A stretch of 64,000 bases of DNA from positions 1-64,000 of the forward strand of contig DIYF01000003.1 of the NCBI GenBank assembly GCA_002427745.1, read 5' to 3'. Positions 34,472 to 42,404 of this stretch are shown in pieces. The notes beneath the pieces were generated by a model that was not told where the DNA came from, did no database searches, and saw only the letters and a program-made list of their open reading frames with translations. Within the stretch, counting starts at the first letter, position 1. The number at the start of each line of letters is the position of its first letter. The stretch comes from Roseivirga sp. UBA6061 (GTDB lineage Bacteria > Bacteroidota > Bacteroidia > Cytophagales > Cyclobacteriaceae). A program made the translations under genes and the position numbers.

Positions 34472-37312
34472 ATGAGCACGCGGATTGTACTCATTTTACT
34501 TTGCCTGAGCCTTATAGGGTCGACACTACCGGCCCAGTCCGTTGGCATAGGTACTGATCGGTTCAAGCCCGATGCTTCCGCCATTCTTGAACTTAGATCA
34601 GACACCAAGGGACTCCTGATTCCCAGGCTTACCAGTGATCAGCGTAATAGAATTGATCAGCCTTCAACCGGTCTGTTGATTTATCAGACCGATGTGGCTC
34701 CGGGATTTTTCTACTACAACGGCACACAATGGGTGACCATATTATCCCTAAACAATCTTCCGGTTGATGACGATCAGTTGATCAGCTTCGATCCGGTAAA
34801 CTATATGCTCACCCTTGAGAATGGAGGTGCAGTTGATCTTTCCATTCTCAGAAACGGCCGCAGTTTAGAGTCGACTGTGGATAATGGAGACGGGACCATC
34901 ACTTTTGTTTACAATGATGGGACCTCATTTGTCACTTCCGACCTGAGAGGTCCGAAAGGTGATCGTGGTCCGGCCGGTAAGGATGCCAATACCCTCCTTA
35001 CCGGCAACTCCTCTCCTGCCAGTGATTTGGGCAATGAAGGAGACATCTTTCTGGATACTGTCCTGCAAAAACTCTATGGCCCCAAAACAAGCTCTGGCTG
35101 GGGTACCGGGGTTACACTGATCGGAAAGGCCGGTGAAAACGGGCTTGATGGCCAGGATGGCACCCATGGCAAAGACGGGACAAACGGCCTGGATGGGCGC
35201 ACAATTCACAACGGAACAACCGACCCGGCCGCTACAACCGGTAACGATGGAGACCTTTACATCAATACAATTACATTCGACTTCTTTGGGCCAAAGGCTA
35301 CCGGCAATTGGGGTCCTCCGATTTCACTGGTAGGCCCAAAAGGAGTCGATGGAAAGGACGGAACCAACGGCAAAGACGGCCTGGACGGACACAGCATATT
35401 GAGCGGAAGCACAAACCCGGACAATGCCCTTGGCAATGACGGAGATATTTACCTGAACACGACCTTGTTCAACTTTTTTGGACCCAAAACCGGAGGAAAC
35501 TGGGGGACGCCCGTTTCCCTGGTAGGGCCCAAAGGTACAGATGGCAAAGACGGAGCAGATGGCACTAATGGTAAGGATGGAGCTGATGGCGCCAACGGCA
35601 GGGACGGCATAGACGGTAATAATGGAATAGACGGAAAATCCCTCCTGCATGCCGCAACAGCTCCCCCAGCCAGTCTCGGAAACGAAGGAGATTTCTTTAT
35701 CAATACCGCCACCTCAGAGCTATACGGACCTAAATCAGGTGCAGGCTGGGGAGCTGCCGTTTCACTAGTAGGTCAGCCAGGTAATGATGGAAAGGACGGG
35801 CAGAATGGTGCAGACGGAGCAGATGGTAAGGATGGCATAAATGGTATTAATGGCGCTGATGGCCAGGACGGCACCGATGGTATTGATGGAAAAACCATTC
35901 ACAATGGTACAGGAACTCCCGACCCCGTTCTGGGAAATGATGGCGACCTCTACCTGAATACGGCCTCTTCCACTCTCTTCGGGCCTAAGACAGGCGGAGC
36001 CTGGGGTACAGGAGTTCCGCTTATCGGAGCCTCCGGGGCTGACGGAAATAATGGTATTGATGGCAAGGATGGACTGGACGGGGCTGACGGGTCAAACGGT
36101 ACGGATGGTGCTGATGGCCGCACTATTCTCAGTGGCACTACAAACCCCACCAGTGGAACAGGTGTGGACGGAGATTTCTTTCTCAATACCAACACTCAAG
36201 TACTATTTGGCCCTAAAACTACAGGTACCTGGAACAGCGGTGTCAGCCTGGTGGGAGTAGGCATCCAGTCTTCTGCCGATAATCCCGATGGCTCCATTAC
36301 CTTCAATTTCACGGATGGTACCTCCTTTACATCCCAGCCTGACGGAGATTTCAGCAGTACCAACGAACTCATTTCTCAACTCAAACTGAGTGGCAAAACA
36401 CTTCAAATCACTGAAAATGGAACTACTCAGTCCATAGACCTCAGCGCCATAAGCAGCACCACACAGATCACTGACAGCGATGAGAATACAACCATTACGG
36501 TAGATCAGAACGACAACGATGACAATATCATCCGCTTTATAGCCGGAGGCACAGAAGCTTTAAGACTCAACAGCAAGACGCTGGAATTTGTCAACAACCT
36601 GGGCACGGTGGCCATTGGTGAAAACACTGCCATGAATAATTCCGGAGCAGGTAATGTAGCCATAGGTACGGAGGCAGCCTTTCAAAACACCAGCGGCCGG
36701 TTTAACCTGGCTCTGGGGTACCGTGCTCTCAGACAAAACAGTACGGGCGAGGGTAATATTGCCATTGGTTACAATGCCGGCTTTAATGAAACCGGTAGCA
36801 ACAAACTGTACATCGACAACTCAAACACCAACAAACCTCTTATCTGGGGCGATTTTGCCAATGACATCACTAATATCAATGGCCGGTTGGGCATAGGGGT
36901 TGCCTCCCCCTCCGGCATCACCAATGAGCTGGAAGTGAATGGTAGTGCTGTAATGATCAGTCTAACTGAAACCTCAGATCAGCGCTTTAAAAAGAACATC
37001 ACAGAACTCACAGGTTCCCTGGCCAAAATACAGCGTTTGCGAGGTGTATCCTTTGATTGGAAGACCGATGAATTTCCTCAAAAACGTTTTAAACCAGGAA
37101 CACAGATCGGCTTTATCGCTCAGGAGGTATTGGACGTTTTCCCCCAGCTGGTGTCCCGGTCTTCTGATGGATATTATGCGGTCTCCTACTCAGGTATGAC
37201 TCCCGTGCTGGTAGAAGCCCTGAAAGAACAGCAAACTCAGATCGAGGACCTTCAGAAGATGATATCGGAACTGAAAGCAGAACTCACCGCACTGAAGGAA
37301 AAAGTAAAGTAG
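34472..37312 (+). CDS. Collagen-like surface fibre with YadA-head-like repeats and S74 self-cleaving chaperone
   Basis: 946 residues. A signal peptide (to about residue 23) is followed by a short N-terminal domain common in Bacteroidota fibres (SVGIGTDRFKPDASAILELR). Residues 158-600 alternate collagen-like Gly-x-y tracts (GKDGTNGLDG type) with six copies of a ~40-residue module (GNDGDLYLNT...LFGPK...W...VSLVG). Residues 700-770 hold AIG-type repeats like trimeric adhesin heads (GNVAIGTEAAF, GNIAIGYNAGF). From Ser835 (SDQRFKKNI, with Lys840) there is a peptidase S74 intramolecular chaperone ending in a coiled coil (residues 915-946). By analogy with phage tail spikes it should trimerise and cut itself before Ser835. 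It has no T9SS C-terminal domain of its own. Confidence 0.88.
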   Translation: MSTRIVLILLCLSLIGSTLPAQSVGIGTDRFKPDASAILELRSDTKGLLIPRLTSDQRNRIDQPSTGLLIYQTDVAPGFFYYNGTQWVTILSLNNLPVDDDQLISFDPVNYMLTLENGGAVDLSILRNGRSLESTVDNGDGTITFVYNDGTSFVTSDLRGPKGDRGPAGKDANTLLTGNSSPASDLGNEGDIFLDTVLQKLYGPKTSSGWGTGVTLIGKAGENGLDGQDGTHGKDGTNGLDGRTIHNGTTDPAATTGNDGDLYINTITFDFFGPKATGNWGPPISLVGPKGVDGKDGTNGKDGLDGHSILSGSTNPDNALGNDGDIYLNTTLFNFFGPKTGGNWGTPVSLVGPKGTDGKDGADGTNGKDGADGANGRDGIDGNNGIDGKSLLHAATAPPASLGNEGDFFINTATSELYGPKSGAGWGAAVSLVGQPGNDGKDGQNGADGADGKDGINGINGADGQDGTDGIDGKTIHNGTGTPDPVLGNDGDLYLNTASSTLFGPKTGGAWGTGVPLIGASGADGNNGIDGKDGLDGADGSNGTDGADGRTILSGTTNPTSGTGVDGDFFLNTNTQVLFGPKTTGTWNSGVSLVGVGIQSSADNPDGSITFNFTDGTSFTSQPDGDFSSTNELISQLKLSGKTLQITENGTTQSIDLSAISSTTQITDSDENTTITVDQNDNDDNIIRFIAGGTEALRLNSKTLEFVNNLGTVAIGENTAMNNSGAGNVAIGTEAAFQNTSGRFNLALGYRALRQNSTGEGNIAIGYNAGFNETGSNKLYIDNSNTNKPLIWGDFANDITNINGRLGIGVASPSGITNELEVNGSAVMISLTETSDQRFKKNITELTGSLAKIQRLRGVSFDWKTDEFPQKRFKPGTQIGFIAQEVLDVFPQLVSRSSDGYYAVSYSGMTPVLVEALKEQQTQIEDLQKMISELKAELTALKEKVK
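34949..36265 (+). repeat. Alternating collagen-like and globular coding repeats
   Basis: Six copies of a GN(D/E)GD(L/I/F)(Y/F)xNT...(F/Y)GPK module are separated by Gly-x-y stretches in which x and y are mostly Asp, Asn, Ala, Thr or Lys. Proline is rare, unlike animal collagen, as is usual for bacterial collagen-like proteins. The repeats are similar but not identical at DNA level and may vary in number between strains. Confidence 0.85.
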
Positions 37313-37313
37313 A

Positions 37314-38414
37314 ATGACCATGAAAGGACATATCCCGGTTCTTTGCTCGCTTATCTTTCTCATCTGCTGGAACAACTCATATGGGCAGGGAAATCTGGTA
37401 ATAGACGAAGGTACGGTCCTGAATATATCAGAAGGCACTGCTTTCACCATCCGGAATACCCATCTCATAAACCATGGCGATCTGACCTCAGAAAACAGCA
37501 CGCTTCACCTGATGACCCGAACCGGGGATATCAACCTGGAGGGTAATGCATTTTCAGTGGCAAACCTGGCCATTGAAGCCAGAGAGCATACAGTCAATCT
37601 GGCTACTACCCTGGAAGTCAGAGAAGAGTTAAAGCTTGTTTCTGGTATACTGGACCTGAGGGCTTCTGAACTCCTTCTAGGTGAAAGCTCAGGAAGGATC
37701 ACCGGGGAAAGCAATCAAAACCGAATTACAGCATCAGACGGTGGAGAGATTGTGAAAATCGCTGAGCTGATTAGCCCCAACCGTAACAACCCCGGTAACC
37801 TTGGTATTGAAATCACCTGTAGTGAAAATCTCGGCAGAACAGAGATCCGGAGAGGACATATCCCTTCGTCTCTGCCTGCCGGTATGAGCGTAGCCAGGTA
37901 TTTCAGGGTAATTCCCGGGGCACCGGTCAGTCAGAACGTTCAGCTTCGTTTTTACTTTCTGGATGCAGAAAAGAACGAAGAAACAGAAAAGCATCAGATA
38001 TGGAAGAAGAGCCGGAATCGCTGGCAGTCACTGAAAACTGAAGCGCTGTCAGCTCCTACTGACCCCATGTCGAATTGGGTGAGCGGAATTGATTTTGAAC
38101 TGGCCCCTCAGTACATAGTAGGCCCTGAACAGCAGCTGGAAGAATCGCTCGGTTCGATCCCCAGTGCCTTTACTCCTAATGCCGATGGTGTCAATGACTA
38201 TTTTGAAATCCCCTGGATTCAGAACCATCCGGAGGCGCAGGTATCGATTTTTGACCGTTGGGGTGAATTGATATTCAGAGAGACCGGGTATCACCGCACC
38301 CCCTGGAATGGTAAGCATAAAGGTAAGACGCTGCCCTCTTCTACCTTCTTCTACATCATCCGGTTTCCTGCGGGAAAGGCCCCTCTTAAAGGAAAAATCT
38401 CTATCGTTCGATGA
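37314..38414 (+). CDS. Secreted protein with T9SS type B (gliding motility-associated) C-terminal domain
   Basis: 366 residues. A signal peptide ends near NSYGQ (residue 24). Residues 25-160 have a repetitive strand pattern (GTVLNISEGTAFTIRNTHLI, LNLATTLEVREEL-like turns) suggesting a parallel beta-solenoid. Residues 280-366 are a type B sorting domain: IPSAFTPNADGVNDYFEIPW, VSIFDRWGELIF, TPWNGKHKGKTLPSSTFFY and a final KGKISIVR. Type B cargo such as SprB depends on a PorP/SprF partner, which is the next gene, overlapping by four bases. It starts one base after the fibre gene. It may anchor or cap the fibre on the outer membrane. ATG at 37320 is an alternative start. Confidence 0.88.
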   Translation: MTMKGHIPVLCSLIFLICWNNSYGQGNLVIDEGTVLNISEGTAFTIRNTHLINHGDLTSENSTLHLMTRTGDINLEGNAFSVANLAIEAREHTVNLATTLEVREELKLVSGILDLRASELLLGESSGRITGESNQNRITASDGGEIVKIAELISPNRNNPGNLGIEITCSENLGRTEIRRGHIPSSLPAGMSVARYFRVIPGAPVSQNVQLRFYFLDAEKNEETEKHQIWKKSRNRWQSLKTEALSAPTDPMSNWVSGIDFELAPQYIVGPEQQLEESLGSIPSAFTPNADGVNDYFEIPWIQNHPEAQVSIFDRWGELIFRETGYHRTPWNGKHKGKTLPSSTFFYIIRFPAGKAPLKGKISIVR

Positions 38415-39406
38415 AGTGGCTGCTTAAATACTCTTTGATATTGGTGGCTTCCTGCTTGTCAGGAGCACTTAAGGCACAACAGCTGGCTCAGTACAGCCAG
38501 TACCTGGACAATTACTTCCTGGTGAACTCAGCGGCCACCAATATTCAAAACAACTTACAGTTGGATTTCGGCTTTCGCCATTACTGGACAGATTTTCAGG
38601 GAAGCCCCAAAACTGTCTATTTATCAGCCTATGCACCACTTTCCAGGCCAGATGCCTCGCAACACATGCAATCTGCCATGCGCCTTACTGACAACCTCGA
38701 CACGGCACGACTGAACACCAGTCTGGCCCCAAAATCTAATCATGTGGCAGGAATGATCATCACGCAGGATGATATCGGCCTGTTCCGGAAAACAACCAAC
38801 CACTTCACCTATAGCTTCCATATGCAGCTTACTGAACAGTTGAGGATTTCCGTGTCTCCCAAGGTAGGTTGGGTTCACCTTTCTCTGAATGACGACCTCA
38901 GAGTGCTTGACCCAAATGATCAGCCTTTTCAACAATTCCTTGATAACTATCAAAGACAGGGTATGCTGGACCTGGGTTTTGGCATGTGGCTCTATTCGGA
39001 CAAGTTTTTTCTAGGCTACTCCCTGGAACAGCTGACGCAAAACAGAGGTTTTCGGTCACAGGAACTGGATGGATTTGAGTTTCAGGCTCACCATTTTCTC
39101 ATGGCAGGTCACCGGTTTTCTGTAAGCCCAAGGATCAGTCTCATCCCTCACATGCTCATTCGCTATGTCAATGACCATGCTTCGAGTATAGATATGAGTC
39201 TGAGAGCAGAATATGGTCAGCGATTTTGGGCTGGTCTTTCCTACCGCAGACAAAATGCTCTGGTGGTCATGTTTGGGGTTGTAGTTTCTGACCAGCTCTC
39301 CTTCGGGTACTCGTTTGATCACAGTACTAACATCAATACACTCAATCGCATCAATGCCCATGAATTCAGTCTGAGCATGAACCTTTTCCCAAATCTCCAT
39401 AAATAA
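38411..39406 (+). CDS. PorP/SprF family type IX secretion membrane protein
   Basis: 331 residues. Signal peptide (MKWLLKYSLILVASCLSGALKAQ) and then the family start QLAQYSQYLDNYFLVNSAAT, a barrel-like series of strands and the characteristic central GWVHLSLNDDLRVLDPND and MLDLGFGMWLYSDKFFLGYS. SprF of Flavobacterium is needed to secrete and attach the type B cargo SprB encoded beside it. The ATG overlaps the stop of the type B gene (ATGA), a sign of coupled translation. Inferred role: outer-membrane partner of the protein at 37314. Confidence 0.92.
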   Translation: MKWLLKYSLILVASCLSGALKAQQLAQYSQYLDNYFLVNSAATNIQNNLQLDFGFRHYWTDFQGSPKTVYLSAYAPLSRPDASQHMQSAMRLTDNLDTARLNTSLAPKSNHVAGMIITQDDIGLFRKTTNHFTYSFHMQLTEQLRISVSPKVGWVHLSLNDDLRVLDPNDQPFQQFLDNYQRQGMLDLGFGMWLYSDKFFLGYSLEQLTQNRGFRSQELDGFEFQAHHFLMAGHRFSVSPRISLIPHMLIRYVNDHASSIDMSLRAEYGQRFWAGLSYRRQNALVVMFGVVVSDQLSFGYSFDHSTNINTLNRINAHEFSLSMNLFPNLHK

Positions 39407-39413
39407 CCCGGCT

Positions 39414-40793
39414 ATGAAAAAGTGTTTTCTCTTTACAATTCTCGGTGCAATCATCGTTTTGACCAGTCAGGCGCAGGAAAAGAGACTTACCTCTACCCCT
39501 CCCCTGAGCATTAACAAGATAAATACACCTGACCTTGAAGAAGCCGTTCCCTTTATTACCCTTGACGGTAAACGGATTTACTTCACAAGAACCAATGACC
39601 AGTCTTCCTCTATTTTAAAAAACAAAGTACTCCATGAGATATGGTACGCCAATTTTAGCGAAGGAGGAGAACTGGAGGTGAAAAAAGCGCCCAGGCCTTT
39701 AAATGCAGGACTAAACTCAGCTGTAATCGGGTTCAATTATGACGGTACCACCCTCTATCTTTTCGGTACTTACAACAAACTCTTCCGTGAACAAAAGGGG
39801 ATTTCTTTTTCGAGTCTTGTCAATGAGCAATGGAGCAAACCCCTGAAACTCAAAATACCGGATTTAGATATTGAAGGAGGTTTCTATGGGCTTTATATGC
39901 ACCCCTCTGAAAAGGTGCTGCTGATTTCAAAAGGAGTGGCCGGGAATGAAGACCTTTATGTCTCCCTCCGCGAAACTGACGATCAATGGTCGGCCCCGAA
40001 AAGCCTCGGGGCGGTCATCAACACACCTGACTTCGAAATATCTCCCTTTATTACAGAAGATCAGCAGCATCTGTTTTTCAGCCGGGGAAGCAGTACAGGA
40101 GACACCGATATTTTTCATGCAAAAAGGCTCGATCAGAGCTGGACGAACTGGTCTGTTCCTCAAAGGCTCCTTTCTCCCATTAATTCCAAAGGTTTTGACG
40201 CCTACTTTTCCATGCTTCCGGACAGCACCGTGGTATTTTCCAGCAATCGTGCCGGAACCAGTGACATCTACCTGGCCAAGCTCATGGTCACCGACACTAC
40301 CATTTCAGAACCTTTACCGGTTACGAAAATTCAGAAGGAAAATGAACCCACTACCCCACTGCTGAAAACTATTGAACCCGAGGCAACCGCTAAGAACTAT
40401 GTTTTTTTTGGCTTTAATGAAGCCTCACTGGAAGCAAACCAAAAACCAGCACTAGACCAGGTGGTTGCCTTTTTAGAGAGAAACCCCGACCTGCGGGTAG
40501 AAATCGGTGGGCATGCTGATCATATTGACACTGAACCTTTTAACCAGGAGCTTTCCAGCCGAAGAGCACGCACCGTGACCAACTATTTGGTATCACAGGG
40601 TATTGAACCAGGCAGATTACGCTCCATCGGATACGGAGAACTATTGCCTGTCGCCAACAACGAACACCCCTATGGACGCAGTCTCAACCGCAGAGTAGAA
40701 ATCAAATGGCTGAATGTGAGTGGTCAGGTTGCTAGTCGGATGCCTGAAGATTCTCGCGTCATCGCAGGTTCTGAAACCTCAGGTGGTTTTTAG
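39414..40793 (+). CDS. OmpA-family protein with PD40 beta-propeller repeats
   Basis: 459 residues. A signal peptide (to about residue 21) is followed by PD40/WD40-like blades (ITLDGKRIYFTRTNDQSSS, ISPFITEDQQHLFFSRGSS, SMLPDSTVVFSSNRAGTSDI) over residues 40-300. The OmpA C-terminal peptidoglycan-binding domain covers residues 340-445: YVFFGFNEASLEANQK, VEIGGHADHIDTEPFN, LSSRRARTVTNYLVSQGI and GRSLNRRVEIKW, with the Asp and Arg that grip diaminopimelate. The layout resembles PorE/SprE-linked T9SS components that tie the system to the cell wall. It starts seven bases after the SprF gene and closes the operon; a palindromic repeat follows. Confidence 0.9.
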   Translation: MKKCFLFTILGAIIVLTSQAQEKRLTSTPPLSINKINTPDLEEAVPFITLDGKRIYFTRTNDQSSSILKNKVLHEIWYANFSEGGELEVKKAPRPLNAGLNSAVIGFNYDGTTLYLFGTYNKLFREQKGISFSSLVNEQWSKPLKLKIPDLDIEGGFYGLYMHPSEKVLLISKGVAGNEDLYVSLRETDDQWSAPKSLGAVINTPDFEISPFITEDQQHLFFSRGSSTGDTDIFHAKRLDQSWTNWSVPQRLLSPINSKGFDAYFSMLPDSTVVFSSNRAGTSDIYLAKLMVTDTTISEPLPVTKIQKENEPTTPLLKTIEPEATAKNYVFFGFNEASLEANQKPALDQVVAFLERNPDLRVEIGGHADHIDTEPFNQELSSRRARTVTNYLVSQGIEPGRLRSIGYGELLPVANNEHPYGRSLNRRVEIKWLNVSGQVASRMPEDSRVIAGSETSGGF

Positions 40794-40800
40794 GATTCAA

Positions 40801-40860
40801 ATGATGAGTGTTGAATTGTCTGTGGCCGCATCCAACATTCACAATTCAACATTCATCATT
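40801..40860. repeat. Palindromic intergenic repeat, copy B
   Basis: Left arm 40801-40819 and right arm 40841-40859 pair over 19 bases with one G-U, around a 21-base loop. The right arm shares the 17-base word ATTCAACATTCATCATT (40844-40860) with copy A near 25.7 kb. As in copy A it sits between two convergent genes, here the PD40-OmpA gene and gnd. Confidence 0.75.
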
Positions 40861-40870
40861 CATAACCACA

Positions 40871-42268
40871 TCACCATTCCGTATGGAAATGTCCCTCCCT
40901 GTCAATACGCTCATAGGTATGAGAGCCGAAATAATCTCTCTGCGCCTGGATCAGGTTTAAGGGCAGTCTTTCAGAACGGAAAGCATTGAAATAATTGGCA
41001 CTGGCACTGAGCCCGGCTACAGAAATACCCGCGTTCAATGCTACATCCACCACCTTGTTCACTGAGGACCAAAGGTCATTCACGTCCTTGACAATCTCAT
41101 CATGGAACAGCAGATGTGTCAGGTCCGGGTCGTTGCCATAAGCATCTGTGATGGTTTCCAGGAGTTTGGCTCTGATGATACAGCCACCTCTCCAGATTTT
41201 AGCGATATTCTCAAGGTTAAGGCCATATTCATACTTCTCCGAAGCCTCCGCCAGCTGCTTCATGCCCTGAGCGAAAGTGATGATAAAACCAAAATAGACC
41301 GCATCTTCCAGTTCTTCGATAGTAATCATGGTCGGATCCCACTGAGACTTCGGATAAAGCGCCATGGCTTTGGCCCGCTCGTCTTTAAAACTGGAAATGG
41401 CTCGCATACTTACTGAAGCGTCAATAGCCGGAATAGGCGTACCCAAATCCATAGCATTCTGCGAAATCCATTTGCCCGTTCCCTTTTGCTTGGCTTTATC
41501 TGAAATCACATCAATCAGATCCTTGCCCGTAAGCTCATCCCGCTTGAGGAAGATATCTGAGGTAATCTCCATTAAAAAGGACTGTAACCTACCCTCGTTC
41601 CATTCTCCGAATTTTTCAGAAATCCCGAGGTTGGTCATGCCCAGGCCATACTTCATCATATCGTAAGCCTCAGCAATCAGCTGCATCAGCGCATATTCAA
41701 TGCCGTTGTGAACCATTTTCACATAATGGCCGCTTGAACCATTACCTACATGGGCCACACAGGAATCTTCTCCCACCTTGGCAGATACCGCCTCAAAAAT
41801 GGGTCGTACGTGTTCATAATGTGTTGCATTACCACCCACCATAATACTGGGGCCGAGACGGGCACCTTCTGCCCCACCGGAGACACCCGTACCAAAGAAA
41901 TGAATGCCTTTTTCTGCCAGCTCCCTGAACCTTCTGTCGGTATCAGGAAAAAACGAATTCCCTCCATCAATAATGATATCACCTTCATCGAGGTGAGGCA
42001 GCAAATCCGCAATAACGATATCAACAATTTTACCGGCCGGTACCAGCAGCATGATTTTTCTGGGACTACTGAGCATGGCTGCAAATTCAGCCACTTCAGT
42101 GGTGCCATCCACGGGTTTACCCTCGCCCTCTTCTTTCAGTCTGGCCAGCATATCATCGCTGGTATCCAGTCCATAAGCCGAAAAGCCATGGTCAGCTACA
42201 TTCAGAATGAAGTTTCTGCCCATTACTCCCAGGCCTACCAGCCCGAAATCATATTGTTGATCTGACAT
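40871..42268 (-). CDS. gnd: 6-phosphogluconate dehydrogenase, decarboxylating
   Basis: 465 residues, matching the long dimeric form. The N-terminal Rossmann motif is FGLVGLGVMGRNFILNVADHG. DIIIDGGNSFFPDT, GVSGGAEGARLGPSIMVGG and GSSGHYVKMVHNGIEYALMQ hold the substrate and catalytic residues (Lys and Glu). The C-terminal tail GSHTYERIDREGHFHTEW reaches into the partner subunit. It makes ribulose-5-phosphate, CO2 and NADPH. It is divergent from zwf-pgl across 136 bases, so the oxidative pentose phosphate genes share one control region. Confidence 0.97.
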   Translation of the reverse strand: MSDQQYDFGLVGLGVMGRNFILNVADHGFSAYGLDTSDDMLARLKEEGEGKPVDGTTEVAEFAAMLSSPRKIMLLVPAGKIVDIVIADLLPHLDEGDIIIDGGNSFFPDTDRRFRELAEKGIHFFGTGVSGGAEGARLGPSIMVGGNATHYEHVRPIFEAVSAKVGEDSCVAHVGNGSSGHYVKMVHNGIEYALMQLIAEAYDMMKYGLGMTNLGISEKFGEWNEGRLQSFLMEITSDIFLKRDELTGKDLIDVISDKAKQKGTGKWISQNAMDLGTPIPAIDASVSMRAISSFKDERAKAMALYPKSQWDPTMITIEELEDAVYFGFIITFAQGMKQLAEASEKYEYGLNLENIAKIWRGGCIIRAKLLETITDAYGNDPDLTHLLFHDEIVKDVNDLWSSVNKVVDVALNAGISVAGLSASANYFNAFRSERLPLNLIQAQRDYFGSHTYERIDREGHFHTEW

Positions 42269-42333
42269 ATTTTTCCTTTATGGATGAACCTTATTTGGTT
42301 GGGAAACATTCCATTGAGAAATGTTCTTTTTAT

Positions 42334-42365
42334 TTTGAAGCTGGTATGCTTCTTTAATAGTTTCG
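42334..42365 (+). promoter_or_regulatory. Promoter of zwf-pgl
   Basis: TTTG (42334-42337), a 20-base spacer and TAGTTTCG (42358-42365) fit the Bacteroidota consensus with one mismatch in the -7 element. The leader would be about 35 bases. Confidence 0.55.
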
Positions 42366-42404
42366 CCACAAAGAAAGCAACCTGCCGGAATCAATAAAAA
42401 CTAA

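Noticed and set aside
34949..36265. Repeat pattern that at first looks like a CRISPR or minisatellite array
   Set aside because: The repeats are degenerate, in frame and encode Gly-x-y and FGPK modules; there are no identical repeats with unique spacers.
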